Shown one piece after another: positions 1-7,781 of a stretch of 64,000 nucleotides of DNA; within the stretch, counting starts at the first letter, position 1; each line of letters opens with the position of its first letter. The position numbers were made by a program, and so were the translations under genes. The DNA lies in NCBI RefSeq assembly GCF_006334915.2, contig NZ_VDMA02000019.1, forward strand, positions 124,001 to 188,000, written 5' to 3'. The notes beneath the pieces were generated by a model that was not told the origin of the DNA, did not search any database, and worked only from the letters and a program-made list of their open reading frames with translations. The stretch is from Microbispora catharanthi. Its GTDB lineage: Bacteria > Actinomycetota > Actinomycetes > Streptosporangiales > Streptosporangiaceae.

Positions 1-356
<356 letters not shown>

Positions 357-422
357 CTTGTCCCTGTCGTCGGTTTCCAACTCCGGCCTCCCCCGATCGC
401 CGTACACGTCCGAAACGACTCC

Positions 423-1427
423 TCACCGGCGGCTCACCGGCACGGCGACCACGCTGCGGCGCTCGGGATGGAAGCAGGCGTGCTCCTGCGGCGTGTCGCC
501 GTCGCGGCCGAGCGCGGGCCGCTCGCGTTCGCACCGCTCGGTCCTGAAGGGACAGCGCGGCGCGAACAGGCAGCCGTCCGGGTGCTCCCCCGACGCCTCC
601 ACCGGCACGACCCGCTGCTCGCCCGGCGACTCCAGGCCGTGCAGCACCGGGATGGCCGACAGCAGCGCCTGCGTGTAGGGATGCACCGGAGCCGAGATGA
701 CGGTCTCGACCGGGCCGCGTTCGACGACCTGACCGCGGTAGATGACGTACAGCTCGCCGTCGGTGCCGATGTAGCGGGCCGTCGCCACGTCGTGCGTGAT
801 GAACAGCACGCTCACCCCGAGCCGCTCGCGCAGGTCCTTCAGCAGCGCGAGGATGCCCAGGCGCAGCGACACGTCGATCATGGAGACCGCCTCGTCGGCG
901 ACCAGGACCTCGGGATCGACGGTGAGCGCGCGGGCGATCACCACGCGCTGGCGCATGCCGCCGGACAGCTGGTGGGGATAGCGCGGCAGCACGTAGCCCG
1001 GGTCGAGCCCGACCAGGCCGAGCAGTTCCCTGGCCCGCTCGTCCGCCCACGAGCGCGGCCGGCCGGTCTGCCTCGCCCGCAGCGCGAGCGGCGCGGCCAG
1101 CGCCTGGTGGATCGTGCGCGTCGGGTTCAGCGCGGAGTACGGGTCCTGGTGGATGAGCTGGACCCGGCGGAAGTACGGCTGCCGCCCGCGGTGGCTCAGC
1201 GACGACATCGCCACGTCGTCGATGACGATCTCCCCGGAGTCGCAGGTCTCCAGCCCGGCGATGATCCGGCCGAGTGTGGTCTTGCCGCAGCCCGACTCGC
1301 CGATGAACGAGACGGCGCCGCCCTTCGGAATGGCGAAGTCCACGCCGCGCAGCGCGGGCACCTCCCGGGCGCCCAGCACGCCGCCGCGCTGCCGGAACGT
1401 CTTCGTGATGCCGGTCCCGCCGATCAT
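423..1427 (-). CDS. Oligopeptide/dipeptide ABC transporter ATP-binding protein (DppF/OppF-like)
   Basis: A 334-residue ATPase of the peptide/nickel ABC importer class. It has Walker A GESGCGKTT, the signature LSGGMRQR, a Walker B followed by ADEAVSMID (variant of DEPTSALD), the H-loop ITHD, and the C-terminal oligopeptide-transporter extension with a cysteine-containing CLFAPRCPFRTERC segment expected of this family, probably iron-sulfur binding. The ATG at 1425-1427 has a GGAGGAG ribosome site and overlaps the stop of the upstream ATPase gene by four bases (ATGA). It is the last transporter gene before murQ. It would form the nucleotide-binding heterodimer with the product of 1424-2455. Confidence 0.93.
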   Translation of the reverse strand: MIGGTGITKTFRQRGGVLGAREVPALRGVDFAIPKGGAVSFIGESGCGKTTLGRIIAGLETCDSGEIVIDDVAMSSLSHRGRQPYFRRVQLIHQDPYSALNPTRTIHQALAAPLALRARQTGRPRSWADERARELLGLVGLDPGYVLPRYPHQLSGGMRQRVVIARALTVDPEVLVADEAVSMIDVSLRLGILALLKDLRERLGVSVLFITHDVATARYIGTDGELYVIYRGQVVERGPVETVISAPVHPYTQALLSAIPVLHGLESPGEQRVVPVEASGEHPDGCLFAPRCPFRTERCERERPALGRDGDTPQEHACFHPERRSVVAVPVSRR

Positions 1428-2455
1428 GCCTGCTCCTCCCCGGTCGCGGCGGCCACGGCCGGTCTGCCCCCGTCGTCGTCCCGTACGGCGTGGCAGGCCG
1501 CCGACCGGGAGACTGAGACGACCACCGGCGGCCGGCCGGTCTCGCACACGTCCATGCGCAGCGGGCAGCGCTCGCGGAACACGCACCCGTCGGCCGGGAT
1601 GTCGGCCAGCGTCGGCGGCCGGCCCGGCAGGGCGTGCGCCTCGCCGATGTCGCCGACGAGGCGCGGGATGGCCCCGAGCAGCCCCCGCGTGTACGGGTGG
1701 CGCGGCTCGGCCAGCACCTCGCGGGTGGGACCCTGCTCGGCCACTCGCCCGCCGTACATGACCGCGAGCCGGTCGGCGACCTCGGCGACCACCCCGAGGT
1801 CGTGGGTGATGACGAGCGTGGTGAGGCCGCGCTCGGCGTGCACCTCTCGGACGATGCGCAGGATCGTCGCCTGCGTGATCATGTCGAGCGCGGTCGTGGG
1901 CTCGTCCAGCACGACGAGGCGGGCGTTCAGCACCAGGGCCAGCATGATGCCGACCCGCTGGCGCATGCCGCCGGACAGTTCGTGCTGGTAGGAGTCGAGC
2001 ACCCGGGCGCCGTCCAGGCCCATCCGGCCGAGCAGGTCGCGGGCGTCCGCCAGCAGGCCGCGCGGGTTCTCGACGCCGTGGGAGCGGCCCAGGTCGAGCA
2101 CCTGTTTGCCGACCGTCTTGAGCGGGTTGAGGGAGTTCTGCGCCGCCTGGAAGACGTACCCGACGTGCCGCCCGCGAGCCCGGCGCAGCCCCTCGCCGCC
2201 GAGCGCGACGACGTCGCCGAGCCCGTCGATCTCGACGCTGCCCGCCGCGATCCTGCCGGGCGGCTGGACGGCGTTGAGCAGCGACAGCGCGAGCGTGGAC
2301 TTGCCGGAGCCCGACTCGCCGACGACGCCGGTGATCGTGCCCGGCGCGAGGTCGAGGTCGACGCCGGACACCGCCGGCAGCTCGCCGGCCGGGGTGCGGT
2401 AGACCACGGTCAGCCCGCGGATCCGCACGCCGGGAGGACTCTGCTCGGGAGCCAT
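1424..2455 (-). CDS. Oligopeptide/dipeptide ABC transporter ATP-binding protein (DppD/OppD-like)
   Basis: A 343-residue ATPase with Walker A GESGSGKST, signature LSGGMRQRV, Walker B LVVLDEPTTALD and H-loop ITHD, followed by the OppD-type C-terminal extension containing CVFRERCPLRMDVC, the cysteine cluster typical of these subunits. The ATG at 2453-2455 begins two bases after the stop of the DppC-like permease, so translation is likely coupled. The N-terminal MAPEQSPPG leads straight into the ABC core RIRGLTVVY, supporting this start. It pairs with the product of 423-1427 to power the importer. Confidence 0.93.
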   Translation of the reverse strand: MAPEQSPPGVRIRGLTVVYRTPAGELPAVSGVDLDLAPGTITGVVGESGSGKSTLALSLLNAVQPPGRIAAGSVEIDGLGDVVALGGEGLRRARGRHVGYVFQAAQNSLNPLKTVGKQVLDLGRSHGVENPRGLLADARDLLGRMGLDGARVLDSYQHELSGGMRQRVGIMLALVLNARLVVLDEPTTALDMITQATILRIVREVHAERGLTTLVITHDLGVVAEVADRLAVMYGGRVAEQGPTREVLAEPRHPYTRGLLGAIPRLVGDIGEAHALPGRPPTLADIPADGCVFRERCPLRMDVCETGRPPVVVSVSRSAACHAVRDDDGGRPAVAAATGEEQA

Positions 2456-2457
2456 GC

Positions 2458-3366
2458 TCACTCCTCCCGCAGCCGGGGGTTGAAGATCTCGTCCATGGCG
2501 TCCACGACCAGCACGATGCCGAGCGTGAGCAGCAGGATCGCCAGCAGCGGCGCCAGCAGATACGGCAGCGCGGCCGTCGTGGTCAGCGCGCCGCCGCCGA
2601 AGACGGCGAGGTTGAGCATGACGCCCCAGTTGTTCGCCTCGAACGGCAGCACACCCAGGAAGAACAGGCCCACCTGCGCGTAGACCGCGCCGGTCACCGC
2701 GATGAGCGCGTTCATCGCGATGTACGGAGCCATGCCGGGCAGCAGCTCCCTGCCGACGATGTGCGTCGTGGACAGGCCGAGCCCCCGTGCGGCCTCGATG
2801 AAGCCGCGCTCGCGCAGTGAGAGCGTCTGCGACCGCACGGCCCGGGCGACGCCGCCCCAGCCGAGCAGCCCGAGCACCAGGCCCATCTCGACGGCGCCGG
2901 TGAACTTCCACACCGTCGACAGCACCAGCAGCAGCGGCAGCCCCGGGATCGTGAGCTTCATGTCGGTGAACCGCATGAGCACGGTGTCCCAGCGCCCCCG
3001 CCGGAACCCGGCGAACAACCCGACGCCCGCGCCGACCACGACCGTGATGACGGCCGTCACGACGGCGGTCAGCAGGACGTACCGGGAGCCGGTGACGACG
3101 AGGGCGAGCACGTCCGTGCCCTCGAAGTCGGTGCCGAACGGATGCCGCAGGCTCGGCGGGGCGTAGAGCGCGCTCGTGTCGCGGGGCAGGGGGTCGGGGT
3201 AGAGCATCGGCCCGAAGATCCCCATGAAGGCGAACACCGCGAGGATGACCGCCCCGGCCATCCGGCTCGGCTTGCGCCGCATGACCCGCCAGACGCCCCG
3301 CCAGAAGTTGCGGCGGACCGCCGCGGCGCCCCCCGCCTCCGCCTCCGGCACGATGGTCGCGCTCAC
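2458..3366 (-). CDS. Oligopeptide/dipeptide ABC transporter permease (DppC/OppC-like)
   Basis: A 302-residue inner-membrane permease with an N-terminal cytoplasmic stretch, an OppC-type first membrane helix (AGAVILAVFAFMGIFGP), then the conserved periplasmic PSLRHPFGTDFEGTDVLALVVTGSR motif split over the DppC signature region, and four to five further helices. The EAA loop reads EAARGLGLSTTHIVGRELLPG. The chosen GTG at 3364-3366 overlaps the preceding permease stop by four bases (GTGA), which decides the start. It forms the membrane channel with the DppB-like protein. Confidence 0.92.
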   Translation of the reverse strand: MSATIVPEAEAGGAAAVRRNFWRGVWRVMRRKPSRMAGAVILAVFAFMGIFGPMLYPDPLPRDTSALYAPPSLRHPFGTDFEGTDVLALVVTGSRYVLLTAVVTAVITVVVGAGVGLFAGFRRGRWDTVLMRFTDMKLTIPGLPLLLVLSTVWKFTGAVEMGLVLGLLGWGGVARAVRSQTLSLRERGFIEAARGLGLSTTHIVGRELLPGMAPYIAMNALIAVTGAVYAQVGLFFLGVLPFEANNWGVMLNLAVFGGGALTTTAALPYLLAPLLAILLLTLGIVLVVDAMDEIFNPRLREE

Positions 3367-4370
3367 GCCGCCTCCCCTCCGCTGCGCACCCGGGGGTCGA
3401 TGACCGTGTAGAGGAGGTCGGCGGCGATGTTCGCGACGACGACCGCAGTCGTGATGAGCAGGAACGCCCCGCCCATCAGGGAGTAGTCGCGGTTGTTGAT
3501 GCTGTCGATGAGCATCAGCCCCAGGCCCGGGTAGTTGAAGATGCGCTCGATGAAGATCGCGCCGCCGAAGAGCAGGCCCAGCGAGAGCGCCAGGATCGTG
3601 AACAGCGGCAGGATCGCGTTGCGCGCCAGGTAACGGAAGACGATCGACCGCTTCATTCCGCGCAGCTCGGCGGCCAGGATGAAGTCGTCGCCGAGCACGG
3701 TGACCACGCTCGACTTCATCGCGAGGATCCACCCGCCGTAGCCGGCCAGCGCGTACGTGACGACAGGCAGGGTGGCGTGCTGGACCAGCGAGCCGATGTA
3801 GTCGGCGGTGAAGCCGGGGTCGATCATGATGTCGGCGGTCCCCCCGGCGGGGAGGATCGGGACCAGCGTGGTGAAGATCGCCCCCAGCAGCAGCGCCAGC
3901 ACGTACTGCGGGACACCGTGCAGCAGCGATCCGGAGATCGCGAGGAGGTCGCCCAGCACGCCGGTCCGTTTGATCGCCGCGTAGACGCCCATGACGACGC
4001 CGACGAGGAAGCTCAGCAGCGTCCCGGCGAGCACCGGGATCACGGTCCACTTGGCGGCCGAGAACAGCACGGTGGACACGCCGGCGCCGGGCACGGACAG
4101 CGACTGCCCGAGGTCGAGGTGGGCCAGCCCGCCCATGTAATCGAGGTACTGCTCCCAGAGGCCGCCCTTCGGCGTGAAGCCGTACAGCGCCTCGACCGCG
4201 CGCTGGGCGGCGTCGGGGGCCATGCCCTGCTCGACGAGCTTCTGGTAGCGGGCCGCGAGCGGGTCGCCGGGCACGCTCCTGATGATCAGGAAGCTGATCG
4301 TCGTGACGACCAGGATCATGACGAACCCGCGGGCCACATGACCCGCGAGCCGCCGGAGGAGAACCGCCAT
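3363..4370 (-). CDS. Oligopeptide/dipeptide ABC transporter permease (DppB/OppB-like)
   Basis: A 335-residue permease. The N-terminal helix GFVMILVVTTISFLIIRSVPGDP with the VPGDP motif is diagnostic of DppB/OppB. Six membrane segments follow; the EAA-type loop AAELRGMKRSIVFRYLARNAILP precedes the last helices. The extracytoplasmic insert between helices 1 and 2 (about residues 40-100) is longer than in short DppB proteins and is predicted to contact the binding protein. Its ATG begins only a few bases after the binding-protein stop, so all five transporter genes form one transcription unit. Confidence 0.92.
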   Translation of the reverse strand: MAVLLRRLAGHVARGFVMILVVTTISFLIIRSVPGDPLAARYQKLVEQGMAPDAAQRAVEALYGFTPKGGLWEQYLDYMGGLAHLDLGQSLSVPGAGVSTVLFSAAKWTVIPVLAGTLLSFLVGVVMGVYAAIKRTGVLGDLLAISGSLLHGVPQYVLALLLGAIFTTLVPILPAGGTADIMIDPGFTADYIGSLVQHATLPVVTYALAGYGGWILAMKSSVVTVLGDDFILAAELRGMKRSIVFRYLARNAILPLFTILALSLGLLFGGAIFIERIFNYPGLGLMLIDSINNRDYSLMGGAFLLITTAVVVANIAADLLYTVIDPRVRSGGEAA

Positions 4371-4373
4371 GGA

Positions 4374-6188
4374 CTACTGCTTCTTCTTGATCATGCCGAG
4401 CTGGATCCAGACGCCGGAGGGCTGGCGCAGCAGGTCGCTCTCGTCTTCGGGGAAGCCGGTGAAGCGGTTGGTGTTGACGAACTGGGTGTTCACGTAGTCC
4501 CAGAGCTGGATCACCGGCAGGTCCTGGTTGGCCGCCTTGGCGAGCTTGGCGATCACGGCCTTCTGCTCGTCGCCGCTGACGCTGTTGAGCTGGGCGGTCA
4601 GCTCGCCGGGGTTGACCGCGCCGACGCCCTCGACGTCGATCGTCTCGGGGCCGCCCATCCAGTTGCCGTCCTTGCCGGCAGCCGAGTGCTTGACCTTGCC
4701 GCCGAGGATGTTCCAGCCGTTGGAGGTGCCGTACAGGCGCTGGAAGATGTTGTACGGCGCGGGGCCGAGCGCGATGAGCCAGAAGCCGAGGTCGTACTTG
4801 CCCTCGGCGAGCTCCGACAGATAGAGCGGGTAGTCGGCGGTGGTGACCACCTCGGCGTCCACGCCGGCCGTGGTGAGCTGGCTGGTGATGGCCTTGGCCG
4901 CGGAGACCCAGTCGGAGAACGGCGCCGGGATGTGGATGGTCACCTTCCACGGCTTGCCGTCGGCCAGCGTCCACTTGCCGTCCTTCTTCTGGAGACCGGC
5001 CTCCGCGAACTCCTTGTCCGCCGTGGTCGGGTCCAGCTTGTACGGCTCCAGCGCGTCGAGTTCGGCGCCGAGCCATTCCCTGGCGGCCTTCTGGTGGATG
5101 CCCGAGGTGGTCACGGCCGCCGTGCCGCCCTCCGGAGAGGCGATCTGCGTGACCTCCTCACGGTTGATCAGGTAGGCCAGCCCGCGCCGCACGTGCACGT
5201 TGTCGTACGGCTTCTTCGCCTGGTTGAACGCCAGCGAGACGGCCACCGGGGAGTAGCCCTTGATGACCTGGTTGCCGGGCGTCGCCTTGATGCGCGTCAT
5301 CACGTCGGCGGGCACCGCGGTGAACGGGGCGTTGTCGAGCTTGCCGGAGGTCAGGTAGTTCCAGATCTGCTCGTTCCCGGTGGTGTTGAGCAGCTTGAGC
5401 TGGTCGGGCGCGACGTTGGCGGCGTTGTAGAAGTTCTTGTTCTTCACCAGCAGCGCCTCGCCGGGGTTCATCCGCTTGAGGACGAACGGCCCGGCCGACA
5501 CGTCCTGGGCCGGGGCGAACGCGAGCACCTTCTCCGACAGCGCCTTGATCTGCCCGCGCGCCGCCTCCGCCTCCGGGCCGTCGCCGCGGGCGGCCTTGAG
5601 CGTGTCCCAGAAGTCGGCGGGGACGACGCTCTGCCACACGTGCTGGGGCACCACGAAGGCGTCCATGACCCCGCGTACGAACGTGACGCTGGGGTTCTTC
5701 ATGTCCTGGGTGATTTTGATGGTCTTGTCGTCGACGACTTCGACGTCCGAGGCGGCGCCGGCCGCGCCGGGGTCGACCGCGAAGGCGGTGCTGCCCTGGG
5801 TGTAGGCCAGCGCGACGGAGAACTTCACGTCCTCGGCGGTGACGGGCTTCCCGTCGGACCACTTGTTGCCCGGCTGCAGGTGGAGGGTGATGGAGGAGTT
5901 GTCCGGCGCGATGTCCCAGCTCGCCGCGATGCCCGGATAGAACTGGTTCGGGTCGGTGAGGGTGTTCTTCGCCCAGGCGATCCTCATCGCGTTGTAGCCC
6001 CAGAACGCGTTGCCCTTGGGGTTCCACGGGTTGATCGGCGCGTTGACGTCGAGCGACGGTTTGTTGATGTCGACCGTGGTGTAGACGCCGCCACCGCCGC
6101 CTGTGGAGTTCCCGTTCGTGCCGCCGCCGCTGCATGCCGCGACGGCCGCGAGGCTGAGCAACGCCGCGACCGCTGTCAGACGTTTCAT
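4374..6188 (-). CDS. ABC transporter substrate-binding lipoprotein, family 5 (peptide-type)
   Basis: A 604-residue extracellular solute-binding protein of SBP family 5. A lipoprotein signal is visible: basic MKRL, hydrophobic TAVAALLSLAAVAAC, lipobox cysteine at residue 19, then a Gly/Ser/Thr-rich linker. The core has the family features WDIAPDNSSITLHLQPGNKWSDGKPVTAEDV and the later VRRGLAYLINRE. It delivers ligand, probably short peptides or muropeptides, to the DppB/DppC channel. The ATG at 6186-6188 is chosen because it opens the signal peptide; the frame continues upstream without signal-like sequence. It is the first gene of the importer operon and sits behind the TTGACC/TAAGGT promoter at 6230-6259. 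Confidence 0.93.
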   Translation of the reverse strand: MKRLTAVAALLSLAAVAACSGGGTNGNSTGGGGGVYTTVDINKPSLDVNAPINPWNPKGNAFWGYNAMRIAWAKNTLTDPNQFYPGIAASWDIAPDNSSITLHLQPGNKWSDGKPVTAEDVKFSVALAYTQGSTAFAVDPGAAGAASDVEVVDDKTIKITQDMKNPSVTFVRGVMDAFVVPQHVWQSVVPADFWDTLKAARGDGPEAEAARGQIKALSEKVLAFAPAQDVSAGPFVLKRMNPGEALLVKNKNFYNAANVAPDQLKLLNTTGNEQIWNYLTSGKLDNAPFTAVPADVMTRIKATPGNQVIKGYSPVAVSLAFNQAKKPYDNVHVRRGLAYLINREEVTQIASPEGGTAAVTTSGIHQKAAREWLGAELDALEPYKLDPTTADKEFAEAGLQKKDGKWTLADGKPWKVTIHIPAPFSDWVSAAKAITSQLTTAGVDAEVVTTADYPLYLSELAEGKYDLGFWLIALGPAPYNIFQRLYGTSNGWNILGGKVKHSAAGKDGNWMGGPETIDVEGVGAVNPGELTAQLNSVSGDEQKAVIAKLAKAANQDLPVIQLWDYVNTQFVNTNRFTGFPEDESDLLRQPSGVWIQLGMIKKKQ

Positions 6189-6229
6189 TGACCGCTCCGG
6201 GGGGTTGTTCTGATGCGGATCTTGTCCGG

Positions 6230-6259
6230 ACCTTATGCGGCGGCCCAAGCGTAGGTCAA
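6230..6259 (-). promoter_or_regulatory. Probable sigma-70-type promoter of the peptide importer operon
   Basis: Read on the minus strand there is a -35 TTGACC (6254-6259) and a -10 TAAGGT (6230-6235) separated by 18 bases, placing transcription start about 35-40 bases upstream of the binding-protein ATG. Just upstream are two direct TTGCAGA-containing repeats about 20 bases apart (roughly 6261-6290), which could bind a regulator. The assignment rests on consensus similarity only. Confidence 0.6.
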
Positions 6260-6303
6260 TAATCTGCAAAACTCGTGAGGGTTCTGCAACTTTCCTTCAT
6301 TCG

Positions 6304-6331
6304 GATCACGGCGAAACCGAGCGCCGTGATC
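6304..6331. repeat. Perfect inverted repeat in the divergent importer/Cys-rich-protein intergenic region
   Basis: Arms GATCACGGCG (6304-6313) and CGCCGTGATC (6322-6331) are perfect complements around an 8-base spacer. There is no T-run, so it is not a typical terminator. It lies in the 257-base interval between two divergent transcription units and could be an operator or a leader hairpin. Confidence 0.55.
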
Positions 6332-6445
6332 GCCCATCGGGAGTGGCGGTCTTCTCTCCGGCCGGTCAGCGAACTGTTACTGGTCGCCTCCATGCGATCA
6401 CATTACGTTGCGAGCAAAAGGCCCCGCCGTACGAGGAGGACTGGC

Positions 6446-6646
6446 GTGAAGTCCATCGCCCGATTCTGTGGCAACTGCAGCTGCGGCTGCCCCGAGCTGT
6501 TCGTGGACGCCTCCGCCCCGGCAGAGCGTCAGGTCGTCATCACCGACGACTTCGGCCAGAAGGTGGAGATGAGCCTCGACCAGCTCGGCTCGCTCGTGGA
6601 GGCGGCGAAGACCGGCGCGCTGGACGACCTCGCGCTCACCGGCTGA
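6446..6646 (+). CDS. Small cysteine-rich protein, 66 residues, function unknown
   Basis: I do not recognise a named family. The protein opens with four clustered cysteines, RFCGNCSCGCPEL (C8, C11, C13, C15), followed by a charged middle (DDFGQKVEMSLDQ) and an acidic helical tail. The GTG at 6446 is preceded by GAGGAGG at six bases, which decides the start. Its stop is two bases before the GTG of the DsbD/TauE-cupredoxin gene, so the two are almost certainly translationally coupled. The C-x2-C-x-C-x-C cluster suggests metal binding. Given the copper-type cupredoxin tail on its partner, a copper or soft-metal carrier is one possibility; a modified-peptide precursor is another. Neither is shown. 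Confidence 0.75.
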   Translation: MKSIARFCGNCSCGCPELFVDASAPAERQVVITDDFGQKVEMSLDQLGSLVEAAKTGALDDLALTG

Positions 6647-6648
6647 CC

Positions 6649-7722
6649 GTGAACCCGGCCGCCCTGTTCGCCGGGGGCCTCGCCGCCGGCCTGGCCGCGG
6701 GCACAGCGTCGTGCGCCGCGGTCCAGGGCGGTCTCCTCATCGGCCTCGTCTCCCCCTCCGGCGACCGGCACGGCCCCTCGCGCGGCCTTCCGCCGGTGGT
6801 CGCGTTCCTGACCGGCAGGCTCGCCGCCCACACCGCCCTCGGGGCGCTGCTCGGGCTGGCGGGCGCGGTCGTCCAGGTCGGCCCCCGCACCCGCGCCGCG
6901 CTGCTCGTCGCCGCCGGAACCGCGGTGGTCGTCCTCGCCGTACGGATGCTCCGCCGGCGCCGCGAGACGGGCTGCACGCCGGCGAGGAAGGGGCCCGCCT
7001 CGGCAGGCGGCGACCCGAGCGGATGCTCGTGCCCGGACGGCGGGCACGGGCAGGATGACGTGCCACCGGATGGCGCGGCCCGCGGGACCGGCGCCCGCTC
7101 CCCGACTCTCGTACGGGCGGCGGCACTGGGCATGGCCACGATCTTCGTACCCTGTGGCGTCACGATCGGCATGGAGGTCGTGGCCGTCTCCGCGGGGTCG
7201 GCGCTCGGGGGCGCGGCCGCGCTCGCGGGGCTCGCCCTCGGCACGGCGCCCGCCTTCGCCGCCCTGGGACTGCTGCTGCGCACGCTCGCCGCGACCAGGC
7301 TGGCCGCCCTGGCGGGGATCGCGGCCCTGGCCGCCGGGCTCTTCACCGTCGGCTCCGGTCTGCGGCTCGGCGGCTGGCTGCCGGACTTCTCGCTGCCACA
7401 GTTGGGCTCTCCCGCCGCCGCCGCGGCGGGACGCGCCCTCACCGGAGCGGACGGCGTCCAGCGGCTCACCATCTGGGCGACCCCGGAGGGTTTCCGGCCC
7501 GGCATCGCCGTCGCCGCCGCCGGCCGGCCCGTCGAAATCGCCTTCAGGACCGACGACAACCGGGGCTGCACGCGCACGCTCGCCATCGACGACCGCGACG
7601 TCGTGCTCCCCGTGACGGGCGAGCGCGTGGTGCGGCTCGCCGCCCATCCGGAGGGACGGCTGCGCTACGCCTGCGGGATGGGAATGTACGTGGGCTTCGT
7701 CAGGTTCGAGCGCGTCCCTTGA
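6649..7722 (+). CDS. DsbD/TauE-SafE-like membrane protein with C-terminal cupredoxin-like domain
   Basis: A 357-residue membrane protein. Two three-helix halves of the UreH/DsbD type are visible, each with a conserved cysteine: GTASCAAVQGG (C22) in the first and FVPCGVTIGM in the second. Between them is a hydrophilic loop rich in Cys, His and acidic residues (CTPARKG, GCSCPDGGHGQDD). After the last helix comes a soluble segment of about 90 residues ending in FRTDDNRGCTRTL...RYACGMGMYVGFV, whose Cys and Met residues look like a cupredoxin copper site. Proteins of this architecture are linked to copper or thiol-redox handling across the membrane. The GTG at 6649 is two bases past the previous stop. 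Substrate is inferred only. Confidence 0.82.
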   Translation: MNPAALFAGGLAAGLAAGTASCAAVQGGLLIGLVSPSGDRHGPSRGLPPVVAFLTGRLAAHTALGALLGLAGAVVQVGPRTRAALLVAAGTAVVVLAVRMLRRRRETGCTPARKGPASAGGDPSGCSCPDGGHGQDDVPPDGAARGTGARSPTLVRAAALGMATIFVPCGVTIGMEVVAVSAGSALGGAAALAGLALGTAPAFAALGLLLRTLAATRLAALAGIAALAAGLFTVGSGLRLGGWLPDFSLPQLGSPAAAAAGRALTGADGVQRLTIWATPEGFRPGIAVAAAGRPVEIAFRTDDNRGCTRTLAIDDRDVVLPVTGERVVRLAAHPEGRLRYACGMGMYVGFVRFERVP

Positions 7723-7781
7723 CGCCAAGGTCTTACCAATAACCCTCCGTGACGACTCGGTTACGTGTCACCCTGTCTCCC

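Noticed and set aside
6304-6331. The perfect inverted repeat as an intrinsic terminator
   Set aside because: Neither flanking gene ends here, both diverge from it, and no T-run follows.
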